Assembly (NCBI RefSeq): GCF_007992835.1
Contig: NZ_BKBA01000006.1
Coordinates: 40,664 to 104,663, forward strand
Source: Knoellia locipacati
GTDB lineage: Bacteria > Actinomycetota > Actinomycetes > Actinomycetales > Dermatophilaceae
Length of the DNA: 64,000 bases
Reading direction: 5' to 3'
Position 1 is the stretch's first letter. Each line of letters starts with the position of its first letter. The position numbers and the translations under genes are program-made. The notes under the pieces were generated by a model, which saw only the letters and a list, made by a program, of their open reading frames with translations, was not told where the DNA came from and ran no database searches. This document shows, piece after piece, positions 9,043 to 17,073 of the stretch.

Positions 9043-9124
9043 ACCTTGATGGTCCGCCGAGGACGGCGCGCCAGCGCCGCCCGCAGGCGGAACGGCGCGA
9101 AGCGGCGCCTTGATCCATAAGAGG

Positions 9125-9490
9125 TCATTTCAGCAACGGCTCCTGGGGAGCCCCGGTACTCCGTGGGGTGAAGTGAGGCCGTGACCGTGAGTCCCGATAG
9201 TGCATTGAGACCTGGCCGCGCGGACTGCGGCAATAGCGGACGTTCGAAGGGACCACGCGGCGCCTCTGACGCCCGTCCTTACCCGCTCCCCCAAGCGACC
9301 ACAACAAGCAACAGAGCACCAGCCAGGACCAGGGAAGGCCCCGCGAAAAACCGGTCCACGAAACAGGGCGGAAGGTTCCATCCAAAGGGCCGTTGCCGGC
9401 CCTGTCAGCCTCTGAGCGAGAGATATCGCGAAGGACGCCGACGCCCAAGAAGAGGACCGCTGCGATCAAGACCGCATCCTGAACCGTCAT
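9125..9490 (-). CDS. Small two-helix membrane protein
   Basis: Read from ATG 9490, this 121-residue protein is supported by a strong Shine-Dalgarno (AGGAGG, 8-9 nt before the ATG). It has two hydrophobic helices (DAVLIAAVLFLGVGVLRD and WSWLVLCCLLWSLGGAG) and a basic Arg/Ser-rich tail that may be poorly ordered. No family is recognised. It is convergent with the PIN gene; the 80 bp between contain GC-rich repeats (GGCGCG/CGCGCC) but no clear terminator. Confidence 0.55.
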   Translation of the reverse strand: MTVQDAVLIAAVLFLGVGVLRDISRSEADRAGNGPLDGTFRPVSWTGFSRGLPWSWLVLCCLLWSLGGAGKDGRQRRRVVPSNVRYCRSPRGQVSMHYRDSRSRPHFTPRSTGAPQEPLLK

Positions 9491-9706
9491 CGCTTCGTTC
9501 CTCCTAGCCTCACTTGAAGATCGTACGTAACGCGGCAGTTGAGGCGCGCTTGCTAAATCGCCGCGGGCGGACCTCGTGCGTCGCACGAGCGGTACCAGCC
9601 TGAGTTCTAATGAGACCCGGGTGCCCGAGGCGGGACCACGGGTGCTTCCCGCATCACTGGTTTGGGGCGGAGCCGCGACCTTCGTGCAGTGGCGACAGGA
9701 GAAGAC

Positions 9707-10774
9707 ATGACAACTGAACCCTTCGAAGCAGCTTGGCACCGATGGGAGCGGGCGCGTGTCCACATGATCGAAGCCGTTGGTGTGTGGAACGACTTCATCG
9801 CCGATCACGACGCGTTCGACTTTTCCCTCGACGGCGACGGAACCGGCGTATATGTCCTGCGGGTCTTGCAACACCGACAGGTGCCCTCCGACCTGGCCCT
9901 CGCGCTGGGTGAATGGCTATACAACCTTCGCTCCTGCCTCGACTACGTCGTATGGGCGACGGCTTCCTACGTCGCCGGCCAGGTGCCCCCGCCGAACGAA
10001 GGAGTGCTGCAGTATCCGATCTACGACGAAGAATCCGCATGGAAGAAAAACCAGTACCGCCTCAAGGGACTCCATCCGCATCACCGGGAGATGCTCCTGA
10101 CGATGCAACCGTTCAACAGCGACCCCGACGCGAACTACCTGGGCTGGATCAATCGACTCGCTCGTATAGACCGCCACCGAACGCTAGTCACGGGAGCCGC
10201 TCGCATCGCCCAACTCGATCCCGTCCTGCAAGTCCCGGACAAGGCTGAAACCAACCTGGAATGGGGTGAGCGAACCGTCGTCGACGGCCACGCGGACGTG
10301 CTGCGGGTGACAGTGCGGCCCTACCGGCCGGGCATGGATGTCAGGGTCAACCCCCGGGTCGGAATCGACCCAGAAATTGAAGAGTGGTCGCGCTCGCCCT
10401 TCTGGGCCCGATGGCCCTTCGACGATCGACTGAAGATGATTCAGGTGTTCGTCGCGGGTGAGATCGCAACGTATGAGTACGACTGCACCGGCGGCGGGCG
10501 CAAACCGGACATGGTGACGGAGGGCTTCCGTGCCGAGAGCGATGCCCGACGCGGCCCAGTCTCACGACTGGCTCGGAATCGCCGCCCAGTCGAATGGGAA
10601 CCAGCCAGGCCCGCCAAGCGCAGCACGCGTGAGCGGTTCGAAGGGGTCGACTTCCCCTCCCACGGGGCCGGTCCCAAGGACGCAGCCGCGCCGCGAACGG
10701 GACAGTCATCTGACAACGGGTGGACTCGCTCCCAGCGCCGGCTATGCCATTGGCCCTGTCGGTGTGCATGTTGA
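9707..10774 (+). CDS. Hypothetical protein, degraded C-terminal tail
   Basis: This protein starts at ATG 9707 behind AGGAG. Residues 1 to about 280 have normal amino-acid composition and helical character (WHRWERARVHMIEAVGVWNDF, LALALGEWLYNLRSCLDYVVW, then charged and Trp-rich segments). After about residue 285 the sequence becomes Arg/Pro/Ser-rich and ends in RRLCHWPCRCAC, which looks like read-through of noncoding sequence after a lost stop or a frameshift. No family is recognised. The interval 9491-9706 before it holds nothing definite. Confidence 0.6.
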   Translation: MTTEPFEAAWHRWERARVHMIEAVGVWNDFIADHDAFDFSLDGDGTGVYVLRVLQHRQVPSDLALALGEWLYNLRSCLDYVVWATASYVAGQVPPPNEGVLQYPIYDEESAWKKNQYRLKGLHPHHREMLLTMQPFNSDPDANYLGWINRLARIDRHRTLVTGAARIAQLDPVLQVPDKAETNLEWGERTVVDGHADVLRVTVRPYRPGMDVRVNPRVGIDPEIEEWSRSPFWARWPFDDRLKMIQVFVAGEIATYEYDCTGGGRKPDMVTEGFRAESDARRGPVSRLARNRRPVEWEPARPAKRSTRERFEGVDFPSHGAGPKDAAAPRTGQSSDNGWTRSQRRLCHWPCRCAC

Positions 10775-10862
10775 GGCGTTCCTACCGAACCCCGCCCGTC
10801 AGCGGCGCGCGCCGATAGCGCAGTTCGCGGTCGCAGCGCTCTACGCGGCAATTGCGGACGTT

Positions 10863-11396
10863 CTACAGGCGGTCCAAAGCCTTGAGGTAGCGCTGCGTCA
10901 TGAAGCTCTGAGCGGCTCGGCTGATCGGGCCGCCGAGTTTGGCCAGAGGGGAGGAAGGCCTGGAATACGCGGTGATAGTGAACAAGATGCGACCGTCTTC
11001 GATCTCTTCGAGTAGGAACCGTTCTTCGCCGGCCTCTGGGTGACCATGGAGAGTGCCGTAGGCGAAGCCTCGGCGCCTCTCCTCGTCGATGACATCGACC
11101 ACGCGACAGGGGATCCTCAGCGAGATGGCCCCCAGTCCCCACCGCATCAGCACGACGGTGTCTTGATGCAAAGGGACGTCCGAGGCCTCCACCTGTAGCC
11201 CAGCCCTCGAATGCATCCGCCATGAGAAGAGATCTCGCCCAGCGGCGTTGAAGTCGCGACGCGCCAGGTTGACGGAGCGATTCAGGTACTCGTATCCCGG
11301 CGGTGCGTCGGCCTCGGGACCCTCGCGGGGGGTGTACGACAACGGGGCCGCGCGTAGTTCGGAAGCGCGCTGTTCATCGAGGACGCGCACTGTCAT
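10863..11396 (-). CDS. DUF1990 family protein
   Basis: Read from ATG 11396 (MTVRVLDEQRASELRAAPLSY), this 177-residue protein matches the DUF1990 pattern: GYEYLNRSVNLARRDFNAAGRDLFSW near the N terminus, CRVVDVIDEERRRGFAYGTLHGHPEAGEERF in the middle, and FTITAYSRPSSPLAKLGGPISRAAQSF at the C terminus. DUF1990 proteins are widespread in actinobacteria and plants and have a START-like look, but no known reaction. It is an unusual cargo for an AICE and may be a captured chromosomal gene. Confidence 0.85.
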   Translation of the reverse strand: MTVRVLDEQRASELRAAPLSYTPREGPEADAPPGYEYLNRSVNLARRDFNAAGRDLFSWRMHSRAGLQVEASDVPLHQDTVVLMRWGLGAISLRIPCRVVDVIDEERRRGFAYGTLHGHPEAGEERFLLEEIEDGRILFTITAYSRPSSPLAKLGGPISRAAQSFMTQRYLKALDRL

Positions 11397-11483
11397 GCCC
11401 CCATCATTGCCCGACCGCGGTGCACACACCATCCCCGGCATGTCCGGAAGCCTTCCTTCCAGCGGTCTGCGAGCATCGCCACC

Positions 11484-12020
11484 GTGGTGACCACTTGGCG
11501 CAACCGGGCGAACATGCTCAGCGGATGCCTGCTGGGATACGGGCTGTTCCTGTTCCTGTCCTATCTGGATCTACTGCACGCGTATACCTCGCCACAGTCC
11601 AGCGATGATGCCGGTCTAGATGGAGAGCTGGTGGCAATCCACTTGTTATTTGCGGGGTTGAGCGTGGGTGGTTTCGCGCTGTGGGCAGTGCCGCATGTGC
11701 GCACGGGCCCTGGGGTGGTGCAGGTCATCAACCCCTTGACGAGGTGGGTACTGCCACCGGAGTGTCTCGAGACTTTGCGTGAGGGAATCATGTTTCCTCG
11801 GCTGAAGTTCGGAGACCGCGTCGTTCGTCTTTGGGGTCTAGAGCGCAGCGTGGCTGACCATCTGCGAGGACACATTGTCGTGCCCGTCGTAGAGCCCCCT
11901 CACAACAATGCCCCAGCCGTTGAGTACGGCGTCAAACGATCCCTGCGTCCTGGCCTCATCTTGCTGGCGTGCCTTTGGATTGCGATCACGTTGGCCGGGC
12001 TGCTCGGCGCGACGGGCTGA
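11484..12020 (+). CDS. Three-helix membrane protein, unknown
   Basis: This 178-residue protein starting at GTG 11484 has hydrophobic segments LSGCLLGYGLFLFLSYLDLL, LVAIHLLFAGLSVGGFALWA and LILLACLWIAITLAGLLGA, with a soluble loop of about 80 residues between the second and third. It is divergent from the DUF1990 gene and ends about 190 bp before the IS110 transposase. No recognised family. Confidence 0.55.
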   Translation: MVTTWRNRANMLSGCLLGYGLFLFLSYLDLLHAYTSPQSSDDAGLDGELVAIHLLFAGLSVGGFALWAVPHVRTGPGVVQVINPLTRWVLPPECLETLREGIMFPRLKFGDRVVRLWGLERSVADHLRGHIVVPVVEPPHNNAPAVEYGVKRSLRPGLILLACLWIAITLAGLLGATG

Positions 12021-12116
12021 CGTACTCCCTTCATCATCGAAAGCGGCCGATTGGTTCCTGCGGCTGGCGCTAGGGGACTGCCGAACTCGGGCGGTCGCAC
12101 CCCATCAGCGGCATAG

Positions 12117-12135
12117 GAAGACGTTGAGCGTCTTC
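12117..12135 (+). ncRNA. Hairpin in the IS110 upstream region, possible bridge-RNA part
   Basis: The noncoding segment before the transposase contains a perfect 7-bp stem GAAGACG/CGTCTTC with a TTGAG loop. IS110-group elements express a structured bridge RNA from their noncoding end that pairs with donor and target DNA. The location is right for the IS110 subgroup, but only this one hairpin is evident by eye; the full RNA fold and its guide loops are not established. Confidence 0.35.
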
Positions 12136-12208
12136 GGTCTGGCGTGGCGAACGTCCTCCTGATGCGCTTGTCGGGCTTGGTGTCCCAAAGAGCAGAAGGA
12201 GGACGTTC

Positions 12209-13558
12209 ATGAGCAACGGTAGTAGTGGTGTCTCTCGAGGAGACCGGAACCGGAACGCGAGGTTGACTCGGCTGCGGGCGGCGGTGCCGGTGGGCCATGC
12301 GATCGTCGGGATCGACCTGGCTGACCGCAAGCAGATGGTCGTGGTCACCGATCACGACTCGAAGGTGCTGGCGCGGCGCACGTTTCGGGTCAAGGCGTGG
12401 GACCTCGGGGCCGCCCTGGACTGGGCCGCCGAGCGGGCCGCGAAGGCCGGGTTCGAGGGGGCGACGGTGGCGTGCGAGCCGACCGGTCACCGGTGGCAGG
12501 TCCTGGGCCAGCTCGCCGCGGACCGCGGTATGCCGTTCGTGTGCGTGCAGCCCGCCGCGTCCGCGTATGCCCGACGCAGTGAGGACCTGACCTTGGACAA
12601 GACCGACGATAAGGACGCGGTCCTCATCGCCCGCCTGACCGCGCAGCTGATCTGCTATCTGCCCGAGCCACTCGATGAGACCTGGGCCCGGCTGCGCCAC
12701 CTTGGAGCCCGCCGCGAGCAGCTGATCGAGGAACACGTGGCGTGCGTGCAGCAGGTCCGTGACCTCCTTGAGTGCGTGTGGCCGGCCGTCCTTGACGCGG
12801 CGAAGCAGCCGTTCAAGTCGACCACGTGGGTCGCCGCATTGACCGTCGTCGTTGGCCGCGACGGCGGGGACCTGTCCCGTACCCGACGCCTGGGGCCGGC
12901 CCGGTTCGAGGCCGCGGTGCGCCGCGAGGTCGCCCGCCGCGGCAAGGCCCGCCCCTGCCTGCGCATCGTGCACCGCCTGTTCATCGCGCTCACCGACCCC
13001 GCGGGGGTCAGCACCCAGCGAGTAGCGATCTTCGAACGCATCGCGTGGGTCCTGCAGGACTGGGACCACGCCCGTTCGCGCCTGGTCGACGTCGAGGCAC
13101 GGATGGTCACCGTCTTGGACCTGCTCGGCCTCACCGTCCTCGCCACCTCGATCGATGGGCTGTCCCCGGTCGGGGCCGCCGCGATCCTCGCCGAGACCGG
13201 CGACCTGACCCGGTTCACCTCCGCCCGCGCCGTGGTCAAGCACGCCGGCCTGGCACCCAGAGAACGCAAGTCCGGTGCCTTCACCGGACGTGCCCGCTTG
13301 TCCGGCGCCGGACGGCCACGGCTGCGCGTCGCCGCGTGGCGGGCAGTGTGGGGATGCCTGCAGACCAACCGCGTGTACGCCGCCCGCTACCGACACCTCA
13401 CCACCCGCGAAAGCAACCGGCTCACCCCCACCCAGGCCCAGACCGCCGTCGCCGGCGCCATCCTGCGCCAGCTCCACTACGTCATCACCCACCAGCAAGC
13501 GTGGGACCCCGCGGTCGCCGCGCACGGCACCCGTCAACTGGAGGTCGCTGCCGCATAG
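12209..13558 (+). CDS. IS110-family transposase
   Basis: This 449-residue protein has the IS110 architecture: an N-terminal DEDD RuvC-like domain (VGIDLADRKQMVVV; later ACEPTGHRW and DKTDDKDAVLIARL) and a C-terminal Transposase_20 domain with SIDGLSPVGAAAILAETGDL, FTSARAVVKHAGLAP and RLSGAGRPRLRVAAWRA, which holds the catalytic serine. AGGAGG 7 nt before the ATG supports the start. The gene appears intact and so potentially active. Confidence 0.92.
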   Translation: MSNGSSGVSRGDRNRNARLTRLRAAVPVGHAIVGIDLADRKQMVVVTDHDSKVLARRTFRVKAWDLGAALDWAAERAAKAGFEGATVACEPTGHRWQVLGQLAADRGMPFVCVQPAASAYARRSEDLTLDKTDDKDAVLIARLTAQLICYLPEPLDETWARLRHLGARREQLIEEHVACVQQVRDLLECVWPAVLDAAKQPFKSTTWVAALTVVVGRDGGDLSRTRRLGPARFEAAVRREVARRGKARPCLRIVHRLFIALTDPAGVSTQRVAIFERIAWVLQDWDHARSRLVDVEARMVTVLDLLGLTVLATSIDGLSPVGAAAILAETGDLTRFTSARAVVKHAGLAPRERKSGAFTGRARLSGAGRPRLRVAAWRAVWGCLQTNRVYAARYRHLTTRESNRLTPTQAQTAVAGAILRQLHYVITHQQAWDPAVAAHGTRQLEVAAA

Positions 13559-13987
13559 ACCGATTCGAGACATTCAGCACCTCAGACTGACGCGTCCCAA
13601 AGGCTGGGGCGGGGCGAGCCTTCCGCGGCATCGAGAACCACGACCGGTATCTCGTCGCTCATCACAGGCCGCCCCGTCCCGTCGTCGACACAACCCGATC
13701 ACACGCTGCCGAGCCCACCTCGATTAGCTATGCAGGGACGACGACGGAGACACCGGGCACCCGCCCACCCTTGACGCTAAACACCTCACGCTGATGAGCG
13801 GGCTTTGTGTAAGCCGGTGGCGCGGCGCTGCTCGGCTGAGGAAAGTGGTGAGTGTTCGGGGCTGGTTCAGTCCGGCACGCTTCGGATGTAGGCACACCGC
13901 GCGAACTCAGACTCGTGCACGGGCTCCACTGTCTGCGCGCGGACCCACGCTCCCGCGGGCGACTTGGAGAGTCAAAGGCGAACTGAA
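13559..13987. other. Intergenic region after IS110
   Basis: The first part is expected to include the right end of the IS110 element. I see no convincing gene on either strand; the short frames here lack ribosome binding sites and coding character. A short CTCA-CGC-TGATGAGCG segment near 13784 resembles one arm pair of the cassette-array sites but lacks the TGCCGC core. Confidence 0.5.
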
Positions 13988-14629
13988 CTAGTACCCCACC
14001 ATTTTCGCGACGAGTGCTACGAGGAACAACACCAGGGATACGAACGTGTCACGGAAACTCACGTAGACCAGATTCTGAAGACGGACTCCGACGTGCTCAT
14101 TCGCAACGACGACAGCGACCATCTCCTCCGCAGCGGAACCGTCACGAACACTCGAGTGGCCGAGCACCTGCCGCTCCATCGGAGCTTGGACAAGACATGC
14201 CGCCACCGCGGCTGAGACCAAATACACGATAGAAGCGAAGAGCAAGCAGCGCGCGACAAGGCGGCTGTCTGTCTGCGTAGCGATCCCCGCCCCCACGATC
14301 GCGTCGGCAGCCAGGAGGGCAGCCGCTTTCGTTGCGAGCCCGTTGAGTCGGTCATTCTCGAACTGCCACAAGGCAATGGCCGCATTAATGTCGCTGTCGG
14401 CTGGCTGACTTCGTGGATCCCCAGCCGAAATGCCACTGGTCGACACACCATTCTTGGGTAATCCCTTATTGAGCAGCAGCGCGTGCCCGATTTGGGGTAC
14501 GAGACGAAGCCGCAGGATCCATCGAGCGGTTCTGCCCATCGAACGGACGAACACGAGCGAGTACCGTCTCCACCTGCTGTTCCTCGCTTGGGGTGATGGC
14601 CGGCGAGGGCGCCGCAGTGGCTTTCTCAC
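13988..14629 (-). CDS. Membrane protein of the ATP-grasp RiPP operon
   Basis: From GTG 14629 (GTGA overlap with the ATP-grasp stop), this 213-residue frame has a basic, low-complexity N terminus and a C-terminal half with three or four hydrophobic helices: LATKAAALLAADAIVGAGIA, ARCLLFASIVYLVSAAVAACL and FVSLVLFLVALVAKMV, with QFENDRLNGLATKA just before the first. This last pattern resembles the membrane domain of Pycsar-type effectors, a weak resemblance by eye only. The third position in a precursor/ATP-grasp operon suggests export, immunity or effector function. The N-terminal 50 residues may be miscalled; another frame is also open there. Confidence 0.55.
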   Translation of the reverse strand: MRKPLRRPRRPSPQARNSRWRRYSLVFVRSMGRTARWILRLRLVPQIGHALLLNKGLPKNGVSTSGISAGDPRSQPADSDINAAIALWQFENDRLNGLATKAAALLAADAIVGAGIATQTDSRLVARCLLFASIVYLVSAAVAACLVQAPMERQVLGHSSVRDGSAAEEMVAVVVANEHVGVRLQNLVYVSFRDTFVSLVLFLVALVAKMVGY

Positions 14630-15549
14630 GAAGAGTCCCCGATGAGCCAATTCGCGATGGCATCGGCTACTCCGAGCTTCAAAGGCCGATCGGCAAAAGC
14701 GAACTCCCCAGCTTGGTTGCACTCAAGGAACCACCAGGTGCGGTCGTCGATTGCGAAGTCGAACGCACCGTAGGCGAGACCGAACGCGTTTATGTAGGCG
14801 CGGCATCCCTCGATGATGGGAGCCGGTGGGGTGCAGGGACTCCACCGGGCGTCCTTGGAGCCGAGGCGCCAGTCGGGACCATCCACTTGCGTACTTGCTG
14901 CAGCTGCGAACTCACCGACGATGAAGATGCGAACGTCCGTTCGGGGGTGGATCGACTGCTGAACGACGACGGGCTGCGAAGCCCAGTCCGCATCGCCCAA
15001 GGCGAGGGCATCGTTGAGCGGCGTCGTAAACATGAACGCCGAGTTGGAGAACGGAAAGTAAGCCGATGCGACGGCTTTCACGATGCAGCTCCCCACTTCA
15101 GATTGGAGTAGTAGAGCGTCGGCACGGTTGTTCGTTACCAACGTGCGCGGAACGGCAAGCCCAACTCGGCTCGCCACACGCAACTGGGCGAGCTTATTCT
15201 CGGCGCGACGTGAGGGCCAAAGCGGGTTCATCCAACGGGTTGGTTCATATTCGGCCAGGTCTGCTAGCCATGTCCGCCACTGCTCACGGGCGACGAGAAA
15301 GTCGTCTACCAAAGGGACCGACTGGGTGACAGTCGGTTCTGGAAGGAACTGTCGAAGCCAGACAGAACGGTAGTCAGCTGTGACAGGGCAGGCGTCCGGG
15401 CGCCACTGGATGTTCGGGCGGCCTTCGGTGTTCCACCGCTCGACCGCGACCCCGCGCTCGTTGATGCAGTTGATGACCGTGTCTGCGGCGAAATCGCGTT
15501 CGTTCGTGAGAATCAAGATGGGGCTTGCGAGCCCGTTGGCGTTGCTCAC
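14626..15549 (-). CDS. tgmB: ATP-grasp ribosomal peptide maturase (TgmB-like)
   Basis: This 307-residue protein (GTG start at 15549) has ATP-grasp features of the RiPP-maturing group: an N-terminal domain ending in WLRQFLPEP, the RRAENKLAQLRVASRVGLAVPRT entry to the nucleotide-binding region, VGSCIVKAVASAY with the ATP-binding lysine, VVQQSIHPRTDVRIFIVG, and the metal-binding C terminus YGAFDFAIDD...WWFLECNQAGEF. These enzymes activate side-chain carboxylates of a precursor peptide to form ester or amide crosslinks. Start and stop overlap both neighbours by 4 bp, and the preceding small gene has the matching precursor pattern. Confidence 0.82.
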   Translation of the reverse strand: MSNANGLASPILILTNERDFAADTVINCINERGVAVERWNTEGRPNIQWRPDACPVTADYRSVWLRQFLPEPTVTQSVPLVDDFLVAREQWRTWLADLAEYEPTRWMNPLWPSRRAENKLAQLRVASRVGLAVPRTLVTNNRADALLLQSEVGSCIVKAVASAYFPFSNSAFMFTTPLNDALALGDADWASQPVVVQQSIHPRTDVRIFIVGEFAAAASTQVDGPDWRLGSKDARWSPCTPPAPIIEGCRAYINAFGLAYGAFDFAIDDRTWWFLECNQAGEFAFADRPLKLGVADAIANWLIGDSS

Positions 15550-15737
15550 TGACCTTTCTGATCCTCACCTGTCTCGAGATCGCACTTCTTCGTCTGGCTC
15601 ACGCGCGTGGACTCGTAGCTCGGCATCCACGTGCCCGAGTCTGGGTCTTGGACGAACGTGATCTTCTGCTCGACGTCGTACCGAACAGGGACCGGGTCCG
15701 TCGCAGTACGGCTTGAAGACAATTTGCGGAGCAGCAT
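15546..15737 (-). CDS. tgmA: Putative ATP-grasp-modified RiPP precursor (TgmA-like)
   Basis: This 63-residue peptide starts at ATG 15737 behind AAGGGAAG. It has an N-terminal leader (MLLRKLSSSRTATDPVPV), a conserved-looking RYDVEQKITFVQD block and a C-terminal core rich in Thr/Ser/Lys and acidic residues (STRVSQTKKCDLETGEDQ). Leader, Y-D-x-x-Q block and Thr plus acidic core match the GRASP_targ-type substrates of TgmB-like enzymes, where Thr/Lys and Asp/Glu side chains are linked. Its stop overlaps the maturase start, so they are translated together. Product and target are unknown. Confidence 0.72.
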   Translation of the reverse strand: MLLRKLSSSRTATDPVPVRYDVEQKITFVQDPDSGTWMPSYESTRVSQTKKCDLETGEDQKGQ

Positions 15738-16410
15738 CTGGCTTCCCTTTCGCGGTTCTTGGACCAATCTATATGGGTGAGTTAGCTGAACCGATTGCGC
15801 CGCGGCCGAAGCCATGGAGCGACTCGCGCCGGCGCGGGCTACTAAACATGCAGTCCTAACCGTGACCGGCGGGAGCGGGGCCGTTACGTGCTCAGCCCGG
15901 TCGGGGCGGATAGCACCGGTGACGACTACTGCACGTCCCATGGGTCCAACTGGTGGGCAGCGGAGTCGTCCCGCACATCGGCAGATCCGGACTAGTTTGC
16001 CCGGGTGCGGTTCGGGAAGTGCTCAGGCGGCTGCGCACGCTTTTGCACTGACCCAAACCGAGCGGTCGCGGTGGTGCCCGGCTGCGATGCCGATACGGAA
16101 CCCAGCCCCACGGGTCTGAGAACTTGAGTTCCAGGAACCGGCGCGGCAGGGGCTTACGGAAACCAGCCACGCGCGTTCACCCCCGTCCTCGTCCTCGGCG
16201 TCTGAGGGGCGAGCCCCTGCGAGTCGAAGCCCGGACGCGAACGCGAACGGCATTCCACTGCCGGCCACGCCCAGCACAGCGGCCGGCGACGCGAGCCGCG
16301 CCAGGTTCCTTCAAGAGTTGGTAAAGGATCCGGTTCCAACTGGATGCACTGCATGACCCGCTGCGCAATGGCTGTGGAGGAACACGCCTCCACGGATGCA
16401 AGGGGACACC
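15738..16410. other. Intergenic region between RiPP and transfer operons
   Basis: About 670 bp without a convincing gene. It should contain the promoter of the minus-strand RiPP operon and that of the plus-strand transfer operon. One perfect hairpin, AGGGGC-GA-GCCCCT, lies at 16205-16218; it lacks a T-run, so I do not call it a terminator. Short frames on both strands are rich in Arg/Pro/Gly and look noncoding. Confidence 0.5.
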
Positions 16411-16668
16411 ATGCACACCATCGTCAGCACGCTCGTCGCCGCGCCCGGTGACACCACCAACCTGCAGGACTGGATCAAGAGCAACATCATCCCGCTGCTG
16501 CTCCTCCTTATCGCGGTCATGCTCTTCGTTGTCGCCCAGCGCGGTGACAACGCCAAGGCCATGCGCGTCGTCGGCGGGGTCGTCATCGCCCTTGCCGTTC
16601 TCGGACTCGCGACCAGCGGCCAGGCCGGCGCGGTCGGCACGTGGCTCGCAAGCCTCGTGACGGGTTGA
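16411..16668 (+). CDS. Small conjugation membrane subunit (pilin-like)
   Basis: From ATG 16411 (AGGGGA upstream), this 85-residue protein has two hydrophobic helices (NIIPLLLLLIAVMLFVVAQR and MRVVGGVVIALAVLGLAT) separated by a short charged loop, then a hydrophobic end. This is the size and topology of VirB2/TrbC-type subunits, and it is the first gene of a block leading into a VirB4-type ATPase. Assignment as pilin-like is by topology and context; there is no cleavable signal peptide. Confidence 0.65.
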   Translation: MHTIVSTLVAAPGDTTNLQDWIKSNIIPLLLLLIAVMLFVVAQRGDNAKAMRVVGGVVIALAVLGLATSGQAGAVGTWLASLVTG

Positions 16669-16671
16669 GCC

Positions 16672-17073
16672 ATGCGACTGCCCGTCGACGACGAGATCTA
16701 CAACGTCAACGCAGTCTGGCTTGGCCCGCCGGGGCGCACCCTGCCGTTTCGTGCGCGCTACGTCGCCTATGCCGTGGGGGCTGTGGTTTTCGTTCTCCTG
16801 CAGGGCATTGAGCGCCGTCTCGGCATTGGGCTTGGGTTCTTCGTTCTGGCCTACAGCCTCCTTGCCACCGCGGCGATCACCCGGGGCGTCCTCATGCTCG
16901 TTGATCACGACCGTCCCGTCTCCTCCGCCCTACGGACGCTGACCAACGAGATCAGCGCACCTCGGCGCGACCGACGCGTCCGGTGTGCCACATTCCGCCC
17001 GGCTCGGGTTCGAGCTGTCCCCTCTCGCCCGAGCCGGGTTCCCCGGCATGGCCGGACGGGGAGTTCAGCATGA
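16672..17073 (+). CDS. PrgI/VirB3-like two-helix membrane subunit
   Basis: This 133-residue protein has an N-terminal cytosolic segment (DDEIYNVNAVWLGPPGRTLPF) and two TM helices (YVAYAVGAVVFVLLQGIE and GLGFFVLAYSLLATAAITRG). It then has an Arg-rich tail whose end overlaps the VirB4 gene by 4 bp (ATGA). A short two-helix protein directly before the VirB4-type ATPase is where VirB3/PrgI-like partners are encoded. The last 35 residues are Arg/Pro-rich and may not be conserved. Confidence 0.68.
   Translation: MRLPVDDEIYNVNAVWLGPPGRTLPFRARYVAYAVGAVVFVLLQGIERRLGIGLGFFVLAYSLLATAAITRGVLMLVDHDRPVSSALRTLTNEISAPRRDRRVRCATFRPARVRAVPSRPSRVPRHGRTGSSA

Larger units (their letters stand above)
12021..13780 (+). 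mobile_element. IS110-family insertion sequence (ends unresolved)
   Basis: The region contains one intact IS110-type transposase with about 190 bp of noncoding DNA before it and more than 200 bp after. IS110 elements lack conventional terminal inverted repeats, so I cannot place the ends; the coordinates are outer limits. A 9-bp repeat GTCCCAAAG occurs at 12182-12190 and 13594-13602, close to either side of the gene, and could be part of the terminal or core sequences. Confidence 0.75.

Noticed and set aside
9043..9124. GC-rich repeats after the PIN gene as a terminator
   Set aside because: Several overlapping weak dyads of GGCGC type are possible, but no clear single stem and no T-run.
13784..13802. 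CTCA-CGC-TGATGAGCG as a further cassette site
   Set aside because: It has the arm but no TGCCGC core and no cassette gene on either side; probably chance or a remnant.
16205..16218. Hairpin AGGGGC-GA-GCCCCT as a terminator or origin
   Set aside because: No T-run and no nearby convergent gene; origin function cannot be supported from a single short hairpin.
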